From: an uncultured Blautia sp.
GTDB lineage: Bacteria; Bacillota; Clostridia; Lachnospirales; Lachnospiraceae
Direction of reading: 5' to 3'
DNA length: 64,000 bases
Assembly: GCF_937880195.1 (NCBI RefSeq)
Contig: NZ_CALFLA010000050.1
Coordinates: forward strand, 8,187 to 72,186
Positions 35,278-43,476 of this stretch are shown in pieces. A model generated the notes under the pieces. That model was given only the letters and a program-made list of their open reading frames with translations, ran no database searches and had not been told where the DNA came from. How positions within the stretch are numbered: position 1 is the first letter of the stretch; every line of letters begins with the position of its first letter. A program made the translations under genes and the position numbers.

Positions 35278-36720
35278 ATGGACAGATTACATAAAAAGCT
35301 GGAAGAGTATGGAGCATCTGACTTCTATCCCTTCCATATGCCGGGACATAAGAGAAATCCCCTGTCTGTGGCAGGGGATTTTCCTGTTCAGAGAGATATT
35401 ACAGAGATCGACGGTTTTGACAACCTTCATCATCCTGTGGATCTGATAAAAAACGCTCAGGAAAACGCTGCCCGTCTTTATAAAGTACAGGAGAGCTTTT
35501 ACTGCATTAATGGAAGTACGGGAGGAATCCTGGCAGCAGTTTCCGCAGCAGTAAAAAAGGGCGGTCATATCTTGATGGCAAGAAACTGTCATAAGGCGGT
35601 ATATCACGGAGCATATTTAAGAGAACTGAAAACAAGTTATCTTTATCCACATAAAGATCTGAAACTGGGGATAAACGGAGGAATTTTCCCAGAAGATGTG
35701 GAAAAAGAATTAAAGGAACACCCAGATATAGAAGCTGTATTTATTACGTCTCCTACCTATGACGGGGTTGTTTCTGACGTGGAAAAAATTGCAAAAATTA
35801 CCCATAAATATAAAATTCCCCTGATCGTAGATGAGGCCCATGGCGCTCATTTTTGTTTTTCAGAATATTTTCCTCGTTCTGCAGCAGAGCTTGGCGCAGA
35901 TCTTGTGATCCACAGTCTTCACAAAACCCTGCCGTCTATGACCCAGACTTCTCTTGTCCATCTGTGCAGCAATCGGGTAGACAAGGAGCTTCTGGTACGT
36001 TTTCTTGGTATTTACCAGACCAGCAGTCCCTCCTATATCCTGATGGCTTCCATGGACGCCTGCATGGATAAGCTGGCAAAAGAAGGAACTCAGATGTTTC
36101 AGGAATATACGAAAAACCTGGAAGCGGCAAGACAAAGACTGGGAAAACTAAAATCCATCCGCCTTTTAAATCCTAAGCCAGATCCTTCCAGAGGAATTTT
36201 TGATTATGACAGGTCAAAGATCCTGCTTTTGGCAGCAGGAACCAGCATAAACGGAAAACAGCTTTGCGACATTTTGAGAAAAGAATTTCATTTGGAAATG
36301 GAAATGGAAGCAGAACATTACGCTCTTGCCCTGACTTCTGTTGGAGACAGGGAAGAGGGGTTTTTGAGGCTGTGTGAGGCTGTTGAGGAAATCGACTGCC
36401 GGGAATCGTTAAAACTAAGAGAAGAACAAAAGGAACAGGAAGGAGAACAGGATTTCCATCCTGTGCAGGCAGTAAAAATTTCCAGAGCCATGGACGGGGT
36501 TATGGAACGGATGCCTTTTGAAGAGAGTGAAGGAAGAATTTCCTGTGAGTTTGCATATTTATATCCGCCGGGGATTCCCCTTCTTGTTCCGGGGGAAGAG
36601 ATTACTGGACTTTTGTTGGAAAATATGAGAAGATACCAGAAACAGGGCTTTGAGATTCAGGGACTTGGAGATATGACAGGAGAAACTATTCTTGTTTCTA
36701 AAGGATTTTTTGATAAATAA
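35278..36720 (+). CDS. Orn/Lys/Arg decarboxylase family protein (YaaO-like)
   Basis: The 480-residue PLP enzyme matches the family's short form. It has FHMPGHKRNP near the N-terminus, NGSTGGILAAVSAAVKKG, PTYDGVVSD and VDEAHGAHF, and the PLP lysine in SLHKTLPSMTQTS. The C-terminal domain contains FAYLYPPGIPLLVPGEEIT. In Bacillus the homologue yaaO lies just before tmk and holB, as here, but its substrate is uncertain: arginine, lysine or ornithine are all possible. I use the ATG at 35278 after GAGGAC; earlier in-frame ATGs lack a site. Confidence 0.9.
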   Translation: MDRLHKKLEEYGASDFYPFHMPGHKRNPLSVAGDFPVQRDITEIDGFDNLHHPVDLIKNAQENAARLYKVQESFYCINGSTGGILAAVSAAVKKGGHILMARNCHKAVYHGAYLRELKTSYLYPHKDLKLGINGGIFPEDVEKELKEHPDIEAVFITSPTYDGVVSDVEKIAKITHKYKIPLIVDEAHGAHFCFSEYFPRSAAELGADLVIHSLHKTLPSMTQTSLVHLCSNRVDKELLVRFLGIYQTSSPSYILMASMDACMDKLAKEGTQMFQEYTKNLEAARQRLGKLKSIRLLNPKPDPSRGIFDYDRSKILLLAAGTSINGKQLCDILRKEFHLEMEMEAEHYALALTSVGDREEGFLRLCEAVEEIDCRESLKLREEQKEQEGEQDFHPVQAVKISRAMDGVMERMPFEESEGRISCEFAYLYPPGIPLLVPGEEITGLLLENMRRYQKQGFEIQGLGDMTGETILVSKGFFDK

Positions 36721-36750
36721 AAAGAAAAAGGAAGTTTAAACAGATCTGCA

Positions 36751-37338
36751 ATGGGAAAAATCTTTTATATCATGGGAAAAAGCGCATCAGGAAAGGACAG
36801 TATTTATTCGGTTCTTTCAGAAAAAGAAGAACTGAAGCTTCAGAAACTGGTTCTTTATACGACCCGTCCTATAAGGGAAGGGGAAAAAGAGGGTAGAGAG
36901 TATTTTTTTACAGATGAAACAAAGCTTCGGGAATTTGAAGAACAGGGGAAATTGATCGAGGCCAGAGCTTATCAGACCGTACATGGAGTATGGATCTATT
37001 TTACTGCGGATGACGGACAGGTAAAAGAAGATAAAGGAAATTATCTTGGAATCGGAACTCTGGAATCCTATAGGAAAATGAAAGAATATTATGGGGAAAA
37101 GGTAATGTGTCCTGTTTACATTCAGGTGGAAGACGGAGAAAGACTTTCCAGGGCGCTTTTCAGAGAAAAGCAGCAAAAGGCTCCAAAGTATGAGGAAATG
37201 TGCAGGAGATTTCTGGCGGACCAACAGGATTTTTCCGAAGAAAAAATCAGTGAGGCCGGGATTTCTATCCGGTTTGAAAATAGTGATCTGGATAAATGTG
37301 TCGAAAATATTATAATTTATATAAAATCCATGACATAA
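36751..37338 (+). CDS. Guanylate kinase-like protein
   Basis: The 195-residue protein resembles guanylate kinases: P-loop near the start, then LYTTRPIREGEKEGREYFF, which is the GMP-binding pattern. The P-loop reads GKSASGKDS, with Asp where Ser or Thr normally follows Lys. It occupies the position where thymidylate kinase sits in Bacillus (between yaaO and holB). It may be a paralogue of the essential gmk rather than gmk itself. No good ribosome binding site lies at the usual distance (GGAAG is about 18 bases away). Confidence 0.8.
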   Translation: MGKIFYIMGKSASGKDSIYSVLSEKEELKLQKLVLYTTRPIREGEKEGREYFFTDETKLREFEEQGKLIEARAYQTVHGVWIYFTADDGQVKEDKGNYLGIGTLESYRKMKEYYGEKVMCPVYIQVEDGERLSRALFREKQQKAPKYEEMCRRFLADQQDFSEEKISEAGISIRFENSDLDKCVENIIIYIKSMT

Positions 37339-37426
37339 GTAAAAATAGTTTTTATTAACTAATAATATGTGTTATAATAAAACATCAGAAGAAAATGAGC
37401 ACAAAACAAAAGTGAGGTGATTCTGA

Positions 37427-38416
37427 ATGGTTGGTTTTAACAATATTATAGGGCATGAAGAGATTATCAGACATTTAAAAAACGCAATGCAGACAGGAAA
37501 GGTTTCTCATTCATATATATTTACAGGAAGACCGGGTTCCGGCAAGAAACTTCTTGCAACAACATACGCCATGACGCTTCAGTGCGAGAAGGGCGGAACA
37601 GAGCCCTGTCAGAAGTGCGATTCCTGCAAAAAGGCCATGGGGAAGAATCATCCCGACATTATCATGGTCAGCCACGAAAAACCAGGTGTGATCAGTATTG
37701 ATGAAATCCGGGAACAGGTGATTTATGACGTTGCAATTAAACCATACTGCAGTCCTCATAAGATTTATATTATCCCGGACGCAGAACTGATGAACGTGCA
37801 GGCGCAGAACGCTCTTCTTAAAACCATTGAGGAGCCGCCGGAATATGCGGTGATCATGCTTCTTACAAGTAATGCAGACGCTTTGCTTCCGACTATTCAG
37901 TCACGCTGCGTACGTCTTGATCTTAAGGTCGTGGACGACAGTCTGGTAAAGAAATATCTGATGGAGCGTCTTCATGTTCCAGATTATCAGGCGGAGATCG
38001 ACGCGTCCTTTGCCCAGGGAAGTATAGGGAAGGCTAAGGAGGCTGCAACCTCTGAGGAATTTGGAAATATCACAAAGAATGCGCTTAAAATCCTGAAGAA
38101 TGCAAATTCCATGGAGGTTTATGAGCTTGCAGACGAGATCAAGGCTCTGTCTGTAGAAAAACAGAACATAGGCGATTATCTGGATATTTTTCAGTTCTGG
38201 TTCAGGGACGTTTTGATGTTTAAAGCGACCAGAGAAATTGACAATCTGGTATTCAAACAGGAAATAAATTATATTAAGGAACAGGCAAGCCAGCGTTCCT
38301 ATGAGAATCTGGAAAAGATCCTTGAAGCGCTGGAAAAGACAAAAGTACGTCTTCGTGCCAATGTAAATTTTGAGCTTGCACTTGAGCTTTTGTTCCTGAC
38401 GATCAGGGAGAGATAG
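37427..38416 (+). CDS. holB: DNA polymerase III delta-prime subunit
   Basis: HolB is a clamp-loader subunit. The 329-residue protein has NIIGHEEIIRHLKNAM, Walker A-like GRPGSGKKLLA, the zinc-binding set CEKGGTEPCQKCDSC, and NALLKTIEEPPEYAV followed by a sensor region SRCVRLDL. GTGAGGTGA precedes the ATG. A -10 TATAAT at 37373-37378 suggests a promoter for the holB-ricT-trmN6-rsmI unit, though its -35 is weak. Confidence 0.94.
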   Translation: MVGFNNIIGHEEIIRHLKNAMQTGKVSHSYIFTGRPGSGKKLLATTYAMTLQCEKGGTEPCQKCDSCKKAMGKNHPDIIMVSHEKPGVISIDEIREQVIYDVAIKPYCSPHKIYIIPDAELMNVQAQNALLKTIEEPPEYAVIMLLTSNADALLPTIQSRCVRLDLKVVDDSLVKKYLMERLHVPDYQAEIDASFAQGSIGKAKEAATSEEFGNITKNALKILKNANSMEVYELADEIKALSVEKQNIGDYLDIFQFWFRDVLMFKATREIDNLVFKQEINYIKEQASQRSYENLEKILEALEKTKVRLRANVNFELALELLFLTIRER

Positions 38417-38417
38417 A

Positions 38418-39320
38418 ATGACAAAAGTAGTAGGTATTCGATTCCGAAATGTGGGAAAAATATATTATTTTAATCCAAAGAACTATAAGATGAAGATCGG
38501 CGATCATGTGATCGTTGAAACTGCCAGAGGGGTAGAATTTGGACGAGTAGTTCTTGGACCGAAAGAGGTGGAAGAAAACGAAGTTGTCCATCCTCTTAAG
38601 GAAGTGATAAGGGTGGCAACTCCTGATGATGAGGAACGGGAAAGACAGAATCGCGAAAAGGAAAAAGAAGCGTTTAAGATCTGTCAGAAAAAAATCCGCG
38701 ATCATGGTCTGGAAATGAAACTCATTGATGCAGAATACACCTTTGACAACAATAAAGTTCTTTTTTACTTTACGGCAGACGGAAGAATTGATTTCCGCCA
38801 GCTTGTAAAAGATCTGGCGGCAATCTTTAAGACAAGGATCGAGCTTCGCCAGATTGGAGTTCGTGACGAGACAAAGATTCTGGGAGGAATCGGAATCTGC
38901 GGCAGATGTCTTTGCTGTCACACATATCTGTCAGAATTTGCCCCAGTTTCCATTAAGATGGCTAAAGAACAGAATCTTTCTCTGAATCAGACCAAGATTT
39001 CCGGCGTTTGCGGAAGGCTGATGTGCTGTCTCAAAAATGAGCAGGAAACATACGAGGAATTAAACAAGAATCTTCCGGGAACCGGAGATACAGTGATCCT
39101 TCCTGACGGTCTTTCAGGAACTGTTCACAGCGTTAATGTTCTTCGTCAGCTTGTAAAAGTAATTGTTGAGGTCAATGACGAGAAAGAAATACAGGAATAT
39201 CCTGTATGTGAACTGAAATTCCGTCCAAGGAAGAAAAAGGTTAAAGTTACCGAAAAGGAAATGAAGGAACTGGAAGGACTTCAGGATAAAGAAGGAGATT
39301 CCAAATCTCATGAAAAATAA
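38418..39320 (+). CDS. ricT: RicT/YaaT PSP1-domain protein
   Basis: RicT, with RicA and RicF, forms the Y-complex that binds iron-sulfur clusters and steers RNase Y and RNA maturation in Bacillus. The 300-residue protein shows the PSP1 core (TARGVEFGRVVLGPKE) and the Cys-rich segment GICGRCLCCHTYL, then GVCGRLMCCLKNE. The tail is Lys-rich. It starts one base after the holB stop and overlaps trmN6 by 11 bases, so these genes are tightly coupled. Confidence 0.93.
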   Translation: MTKVVGIRFRNVGKIYYFNPKNYKMKIGDHVIVETARGVEFGRVVLGPKEVEENEVVHPLKEVIRVATPDDEERERQNREKEKEAFKICQKKIRDHGLEMKLIDAEYTFDNNKVLFYFTADGRIDFRQLVKDLAAIFKTRIELRQIGVRDETKILGGIGICGRCLCCHTYLSEFAPVSIKMAKEQNLSLNQTKISGVCGRLMCCLKNEQETYEELNKNLPGTGDTVILPDGLSGTVHSVNVLRQLVKVIVEVNDEKEIQEYPVCELKFRPRKKKVKVTEKEMKELEGLQDKEGDSKSHEK

Positions 39321-40068
39321 TCTGCAGAACAGTTTGGTAAAGCAGGGAGAACGGGTTGATGATCTTCAAAATGGATTTTTTGTGATCCAGGATCCTGAAA
39401 AGTTCTGTTTTGGTATGGACGCGGTTCTTTTATCTGGCTTTGCAAAAATAAAAAAAGGAGAACAGGTTCTGGATATGGGAACCGGCACAGGAATCATTCC
39501 GATTCTTCTGAAGGCTAAAACGCCTGGACAGCATTTTACCGGGCTGGAAATTCAGGAAGAGTGTGCCCAAATGGCTTCTCGGAGCGTCAGATATAACGGC
39601 CTGGACTCTGATATTGATATTGTCTGTGGGGATATTAAGGAGGCTGCTGAAATTTTTGGAGCAGCTTCTTTTCATGCAGTCACATGTAATCCTCCTTATA
39701 TGATAGGGCAGCACGGACTGCAGAATCCCTATATGGCAAAGGCGATTGCAAGGCATGAAATACTCTGTACCCTGGAGGATGTGGTAAGTCAGGCTGCTCG
39801 TGTGTTAAAAGACAGAGGTCGGTTTTATATGGTACACCGTCCGTTCCGCCTTGCTGAAATTTTTCAGGCGCTGACAAAATATAAATTGGAACCAAAACGG
39901 ATGCAGCTGGTTTATCCTTTTGTTGACAGAGAACCTAACATGGTTTTGATAGAGGCTTTGAAGGGCGGCAATTCCAGGATTACTGTAGAAAAACCTCTGA
40001 TCGTATATGAAAAGCCAGGGGTATATACACAGGATATCTTAAAAATATACGGTCCGGCAGGTGCGTAA
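39310..40068 (+). CDS. trmN6: tRNA1(Val) adenine-N6 methyltransferase (YabB/TrmN6)
   Basis: The 252-residue SAM-dependent methyltransferase has FGMDAVLLSGF, the SAM loop VLDMGTGTGIIPILLKA and the adenine-N6 catalytic motif NPPYM. In E. coli the homologue methylates A37 of tRNA1(Val); in Bacillus yabB sits beside rsmI. It begins inside ricT, with AAGGAGA placed in that gene's end. Confidence 0.9.
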   Translation: MKNNLQNSLVKQGERVDDLQNGFFVIQDPEKFCFGMDAVLLSGFAKIKKGEQVLDMGTGTGIIPILLKAKTPGQHFTGLEIQEECAQMASRSVRYNGLDSDIDIVCGDIKEAAEIFGAASFHAVTCNPPYMIGQHGLQNPYMAKAIARHEILCTLEDVVSQAARVLKDRGRFYMVHRPFRLAEIFQALTKYKLEPKRMQLVYPFVDREPNMVLIEALKGGNSRITVEKPLIVYEKPGVYTQDILKIYGPAGA

Positions 40069-40131
40069 GTACCAGATAGAAGAAACTGATTTGATGTTTC
40101 AGATAAGAGTTTCTATGTGAAAGGAGAAATT

Positions 40132-40971
40132 ATGAGCGGAAAATTATATTTGTGTGCAACTCCTATTGGGAATCTGGAGGATATTACGCTCAGGGTTCTC
40201 CGTACCTTAAAGGAAGTGGATTTAATTGCCGCAGAAGATACCAGAAACAGCATTAAGCTTTTGAACCATTTTGATATTAAAACTCCCATGACAAGCTATC
40301 ATGAGTATAATAAGATAGATAAGGCTTATACTTTGATCGAAAAAATGCACAGCGGCATGAATGTAGCTCTTATTACAGACGCAGGAACGCCGGGAATTTC
40401 AGATCCCGGAGAGGAACTTGCAGCCATGTGCTATGAGGCGGGAATTGAGGTAACGTCTCTGCCAGGACCGGCAGCCTGTATTACTGCCTTGACACTTTCC
40501 GGTCTGCCCACAAGAAGGTTTGCTTTTGAGGCTTTTCTTCCCATGGATAAAAAGGAACGGAGAGAGATTCTGGAAGAGCTTGTAAATGAAACAAGAACCA
40601 TGATTATTTATGAGGCTCCTCATAAGCTGGTAAAAACATTGAAGGACCTTCTGGAAACTCTGGGCAACAGAAGAATGACTCTGTGCAGAGAGCTGACTAA
40701 AAAACACGAAACTGCTTTTCATACAACTATAGAAGAGCTGATTGCCCGTTACGAGAACGAGAAGCCCTTGGGAGAGTGCGTTCTTGTAATAGAAGGCAGA
40801 AGCCGCCAGGAGCTGAAAGAGGAGGCTCAGGCCTCCTGGGAAGAAATCAGCATAGAAGAGCATATGGAAATATATGAGAGTAAGGGACTTTCCCGGAAGG
40901 AGGCCATGAAGCAGGTGGCAAAAGACAGGGGAGTTAGTAAGAGAGATGTGTATCAGTATTTGGTGAAGTAG
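40132..40971 (+). CDS. rsmI: 16S rRNA (cytidine1402-2'-O)-methyltransferase
   Basis: RsmI methylates the ribose of C1402 in the decoding centre. The 279-residue protein has LYLCATPIGNLEDITLRVLR, AAEDTRNSIKLLNHF, ALITDAGTPGISDPGEEL and SLPGPAACITAL, the standard tetrapyrrole-methylase fold motifs. I use the ATG at 40132 after AAAGGAG; a GTG at 40117 overlaps that site. It ends the yaaO-to-rsmI block and is followed by the hairpin at 40995-41048. Confidence 0.95.
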   Translation: MSGKLYLCATPIGNLEDITLRVLRTLKEVDLIAAEDTRNSIKLLNHFDIKTPMTSYHEYNKIDKAYTLIEKMHSGMNVALITDAGTPGISDPGEELAAMCYEAGIEVTSLPGPAACITALTLSGLPTRRFAFEAFLPMDKKERREILEELVNETRTMIIYEAPHKLVKTLKDLLETLGNRRMTLCRELTKKHETAFHTTIEELIARYENEKPLGECVLVIEGRSRQELKEEAQASWEEISIEEHMEIYESKGLSRKEAMKQVAKDRGVSKRDVYQYLVK

Positions 40972-40994
40972 AAAAATAGAAAGAACTAAAAAAT

Positions 40995-41048
40995 AGAGAA
41001 AAGCTTTGTGAAGTTAGGAGAATATCTAACATACGGAAAGCTTTTTCT
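40995..41048. terminator. Hairpin element copy 1 (terminator-like)
   Basis: Outer arms AAAAGCTTT and AAAGCTTTT enclose an inner stem GTTAG (41013-41017) with CTAAC (41026-41030) and the loop GAGAATAT. It is T-tailed on both strands, so could work in both directions. It matches the hairpin at 57456-57508 in design and loop sequence. Confidence 0.7.
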
Positions 41049-41055
41049 GGCTTTA

Positions 41056-41133
41056 TTAGTGAAATGCTGCTTTCAGAAGTTTTTCCTGCACTTCTGTGCC
41101 GCTTCCGGTTTCGTAAAAGCCTAAATATTTCTG
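41056..41133 (-). pseudogene. Possible C-terminal gene remnant
   Basis: On the minus strand a 25-codon open stretch reads GFYETGSGTEVQEKLLKAAFH then a stop, like an ordinary protein C-terminus, but a stop codon lies directly before it. The hairpin 40995-41048 would be its terminator. I do not recognise the family. It could be what is left of a gene displaced when the XRE-DinD genes arrived, or chance. Confidence 0.25.
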
Positions 41134-41181
41134 TCACTAAACTATAGGGGTGATAATTATGAGGATTTTTTTGATATCTCG

Positions 41182-41210
41182 TTGGATTTTTCACGATTAT
41201 GTGATATGAT
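41182..41210 (+). promoter_or_regulatory. Promoter of the XRE-dinD pair
   Basis: TTGGAT, a 17-base spacer and TATGAT lie about 30 bases before the XRE ATG. TG one base before the -10 makes it an extended -10 promoter. No LexA box of the Firmicutes type was recognised. Confidence 0.6.
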
Positions 41211-41240
41211 AAAAGCGGATTATTGTAGGAGGTTGTTGCT

Positions 41241-41453
41241 ATGGCTGTTAAATATGATAAATTATTTCATTTATTGATTGATAAAAAAATTACCAACGCC
41301 CAGCTTGCTAAAAAAGCTGGTGTCAGCGCAAATATTATTACCAGATTGAAGAACGACCAATACATCTCAATGGAAAGCGTAGAACGGCTGTGTATGGCTT
41401 TAAACTGCGGTGTTGATGAAGTTCTTGAGTTTGTTGAGCGAAAGGAGCCTTAA
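41241..41453 (+). CDS. Small XRE-family DNA-binding protein
   Basis: The 70-residue protein is a lone Cro/CI-type helix-turn-helix (AQLAKKAGVSANIITRLKND, recognition helix about 31-38; then SMESVERLCMALNCGVDEVLEF). Such single-domain regulators are common in mobile elements and toxin or stress operons. AGGAGG precedes the ATG. It lies 5 bases before the DinD-family gene and probably regulates it. Confidence 0.9.
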   Translation: MAVKYDKLFHLLIDKKITNAQLAKKAGVSANIITRLKNDQYISMESVERLCMALNCGVDEVLEFVERKEP

Positions 41454-41458
41454 CAAAA

Positions 41459-42325
41459 ATGGATAAAAGAAAAATAGAACAAATCAGGAAAAAATATGAT
41501 TTGATTATACATATCAACGAGAATGCAGACGTTGAATTTTGGTATGCGAGAGAGCTTATGAGTTTATTGGGCTATGACCGTTGGGAAAATTTTGATAAGG
41601 CGGTTTGTCGAGCAATGGAATCCTGCAAAAGCTCTGGAATAGAGGTACCGGATCATTTTCGTGAGGTCACGAAAATGATAACAATAGGTAAAGGTGGACA
41701 AAGAAAAGTTAAAGACTATATGCTGACTCGTTATGCTTGTTATCTTATTGCTCAAAACGGTGACCCTAAAAAAGAAGAGATTGCTTTTGCTCAATGCTAT
41801 TTTGCAGTTCAAACAAGAAAACAAGAACTTATTGAGGAACGTATTTCTTTAATAGAAAGAACACAGGCAAGAGGAAGATTAAAAGAATCAGAAAAACGAT
41901 TATCGCAAAATATTTATGAGCGCGGTGTTGATGATGCAGGATTTGGCCGCATTCGTTCTAAGGGTGATAAAGCATTGTTCGGCGGATATTCTACTCAGGA
42001 AATGAAAAGTAAGCTTGGCGTAAGAGATAACAGGCCGCTTGCAGATTTTCTTCCTACTCTTACAATTGCCGCAAAGAATTTGGCAACTGAAATGACGAAT
42101 TATAATGTGGAAGAAAAAGATTTGCAAGGTGAAGCAGCGATTACTGTAGAACATGTTCAAAACAACTCTACAATCAGAGACATGCTTGGTCAAAGAGGGA
42201 TTAAGCCTGAAAATTTGCCGCCGTCTGAAGACATAAAAAAATTGGAAAGAAGAGTCAAATCGCAAGAAAAGAAACTTGCATTACAAGCAGGAAAACTGCC
42301 AAATATAAATGACGAAAAGAAATGA
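41459..42325 (+). CDS. DinD-family DNA damage-inducible protein
   Basis: The 288-residue protein is a full-length relative of E. coli DinD, an SOS-induced protein reported to act on RecA filaments. The N-terminal BRO-like part shows FWYARELMSLLGYDRWENF, DHFREVTKM and DYMLTRYACYLIAQNGDP. The C-terminal part has ERGVDDAGFGRIRSKGD and FGGYSTQEMKSKLG. Codon use and base composition are more AT-rich than the flanking genes, pointing to transfer. Its role in Clostridia is untested; phage defence is a possibility. Confidence 0.9.
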   Translation: MDKRKIEQIRKKYDLIIHINENADVEFWYARELMSLLGYDRWENFDKAVCRAMESCKSSGIEVPDHFREVTKMITIGKGGQRKVKDYMLTRYACYLIAQNGDPKKEEIAFAQCYFAVQTRKQELIEERISLIERTQARGRLKESEKRLSQNIYERGVDDAGFGRIRSKGDKALFGGYSTQEMKSKLGVRDNRPLADFLPTLTIAAKNLATEMTNYNVEEKDLQGEAAITVEHVQNNSTIRDMLGQRGIKPENLPPSEDIKKLERRVKSQEKKLALQAGKLPNINDEKK

Positions 42326-42360
42326 TTTTTGATGTAGTAACTTCCGATAATTAATATTAT

Positions 42361-42537
42361 TTGAAAGCGGATGATAGGTGTTATGTATGGGTAAAAAGAG
42401 AAAATTGCAAATGGTTCATTGAAACTGATGACAAAAAAGATGGAATTTTAAGGGCAAACCTAGTTGATCCTAAGACAATGAGTATTCCAAAATGCGAATG
42501 TACGGAAAAAGAAAACAGGCATCAATCTTTCGATTGA
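42361..42537 (+). pseudogene. Short ORF or gene fragment after the DinD gene
   Basis: A 58-codon frame beginning with TTG reads CYVWVKRENCKWFIETDD, then ILRANLVDPKTMSIPKCEC, a protein-like composition, but it lacks a ribosome binding site and ends inside a hairpin. It is probably the remnant of another element gene. The rest of the 298-base gap holds the minus-strand terminator. Confidence 0.3.
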
Positions 42538-42541
42538 TACC
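42503..42541 (-). terminator. Terminator of the minus-strand sugar operon
   Basis: Reading the minus strand, GGTATCAATC, a GAAA loop and GATTGATGCC form a hairpin with one mismatch, followed by TGTTTTCTTTTT. It lies about 80 bases past the SDR stop. Confidence 0.75.
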
Positions 42542-42623
42542 TATAATTCTTGCCTGCAATGCCACGAATGTATTTTTTTACTTTATTAATGCCCTGCAGT
42601 ATTTTTGGGGGATTTTTTTGTAT

Positions 42624-43406
42624 TTAAACAGCAGTATAAGCACCATCAATAATAATATCAGCTCCTGTTGTATAACCTGCGGATTCGCTGCAAAGCCAAA
42701 TAATAGCGCCGCAAAGTTCTTCTGGTTTTGCCATTCGGTGCATTGGGAATAAAGGCTGCCATGCGGACATAAGCTCAGGTTCCACAAAATCTGGATCTAC
42801 AGACATAGGGGTTGCTACATATCCTGGACTGATAGAATTTACTCTAATATTTTTATCAATCCATTCAATAGCAAGACTCTTTGTCATATGAATGACACCT
42901 GCTTTAGAAGCATTATAAGCTGCCTGACACTGAGGAATATTGACAATATGGCCAGACATAGAAGCAATATTTACAATGCTTCCTTTGAAATTATTGGCAA
43001 TCATTACACGTGCAGCCTCGCGGCATACAATATATTCTCCAGTAAGATTGATGTCTAGACATTCTCTCCATTCTTCAACCGTTGCCTCAAAAGCGTCCTT
43101 GTGATAACATACACCAGCATTATTTACTACGATATCAAGGCGGCCATACACTTCCATGATTTTATCCATACCCTTTTTTACACTGATTTCATCAGTAGCA
43201 TCTGCAATGATATCTAATACTTTGCCGCCTTCTGCTTCAATTAATTTTACTGTTTCTGAAGCACCGGAACGGGAAAAAACAGCAATGTCTGCTCCGGCTC
43301 GAGCAAGTTCCCGGCAGATTACCTGTCCGATTCCACGACCGCCGCCTGTTACCAGTGCGACTTTACCTTCTAGTGAAAATAAATTTTGTAAGTAATTGTT
43401 CTTCAT
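42624..43406 (-). CDS. Short-chain dehydrogenase/reductase
   Basis: The 260-residue SDR has the NAD(P) motif TGGGRGIG (about 20-27), VVNNAGVC, an active-site Ser in NIASMSG and YNASKAG with catalytic Tyr and Lys, and PGYVATPM. It resembles gluconate 5-dehydrogenase or polyol dehydrogenases, so a sugar acid or sugar alcohol substrate is likely given the adjacent transporter. AGGAGG-like GGAGG precedes the start. It is the last gene of the minus-strand operon, separated from the binding protein by a strong hairpin. Confidence 0.9.
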   Translation of the reverse strand: MKNNYLQNLFSLEGKVALVTGGGRGIGQVICRELARAGADIAVFSRSGASETVKLIEAEGGKVLDIIADATDEISVKKGMDKIMEVYGRLDIVVNNAGVCYHKDAFEATVEEWRECLDINLTGEYIVCREAARVMIANNFKGSIVNIASMSGHIVNIPQCQAAYNASKAGVIHMTKSLAIEWIDKNIRVNSISPGYVATPMSVDPDFVEPELMSAWQPLFPMHRMAKPEELCGAIIWLCSESAGYTTGADIIIDGAYTAV

Positions 43407-43438
43407 TCCTTTATTCCTCCGTTATACTGTTTTTAAAC

Positions 43439-43468
43439 TTCCCCTCATGAGCACTGCCATGAGGGGAA
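43439..43468 (-). repeat. Stem-loop between binding protein and SDR genes
   Basis: TTCCCCTCATG and CATGAGGGGAA form a perfect 11-bp stem. The minus strand has no long T-tract after it, so it probably stabilises or processes the mRNA rather than ending it, keeping binding-protein mRNA high. Confidence 0.7.
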
Positions 43469-43476
43469 ATGAAAAA

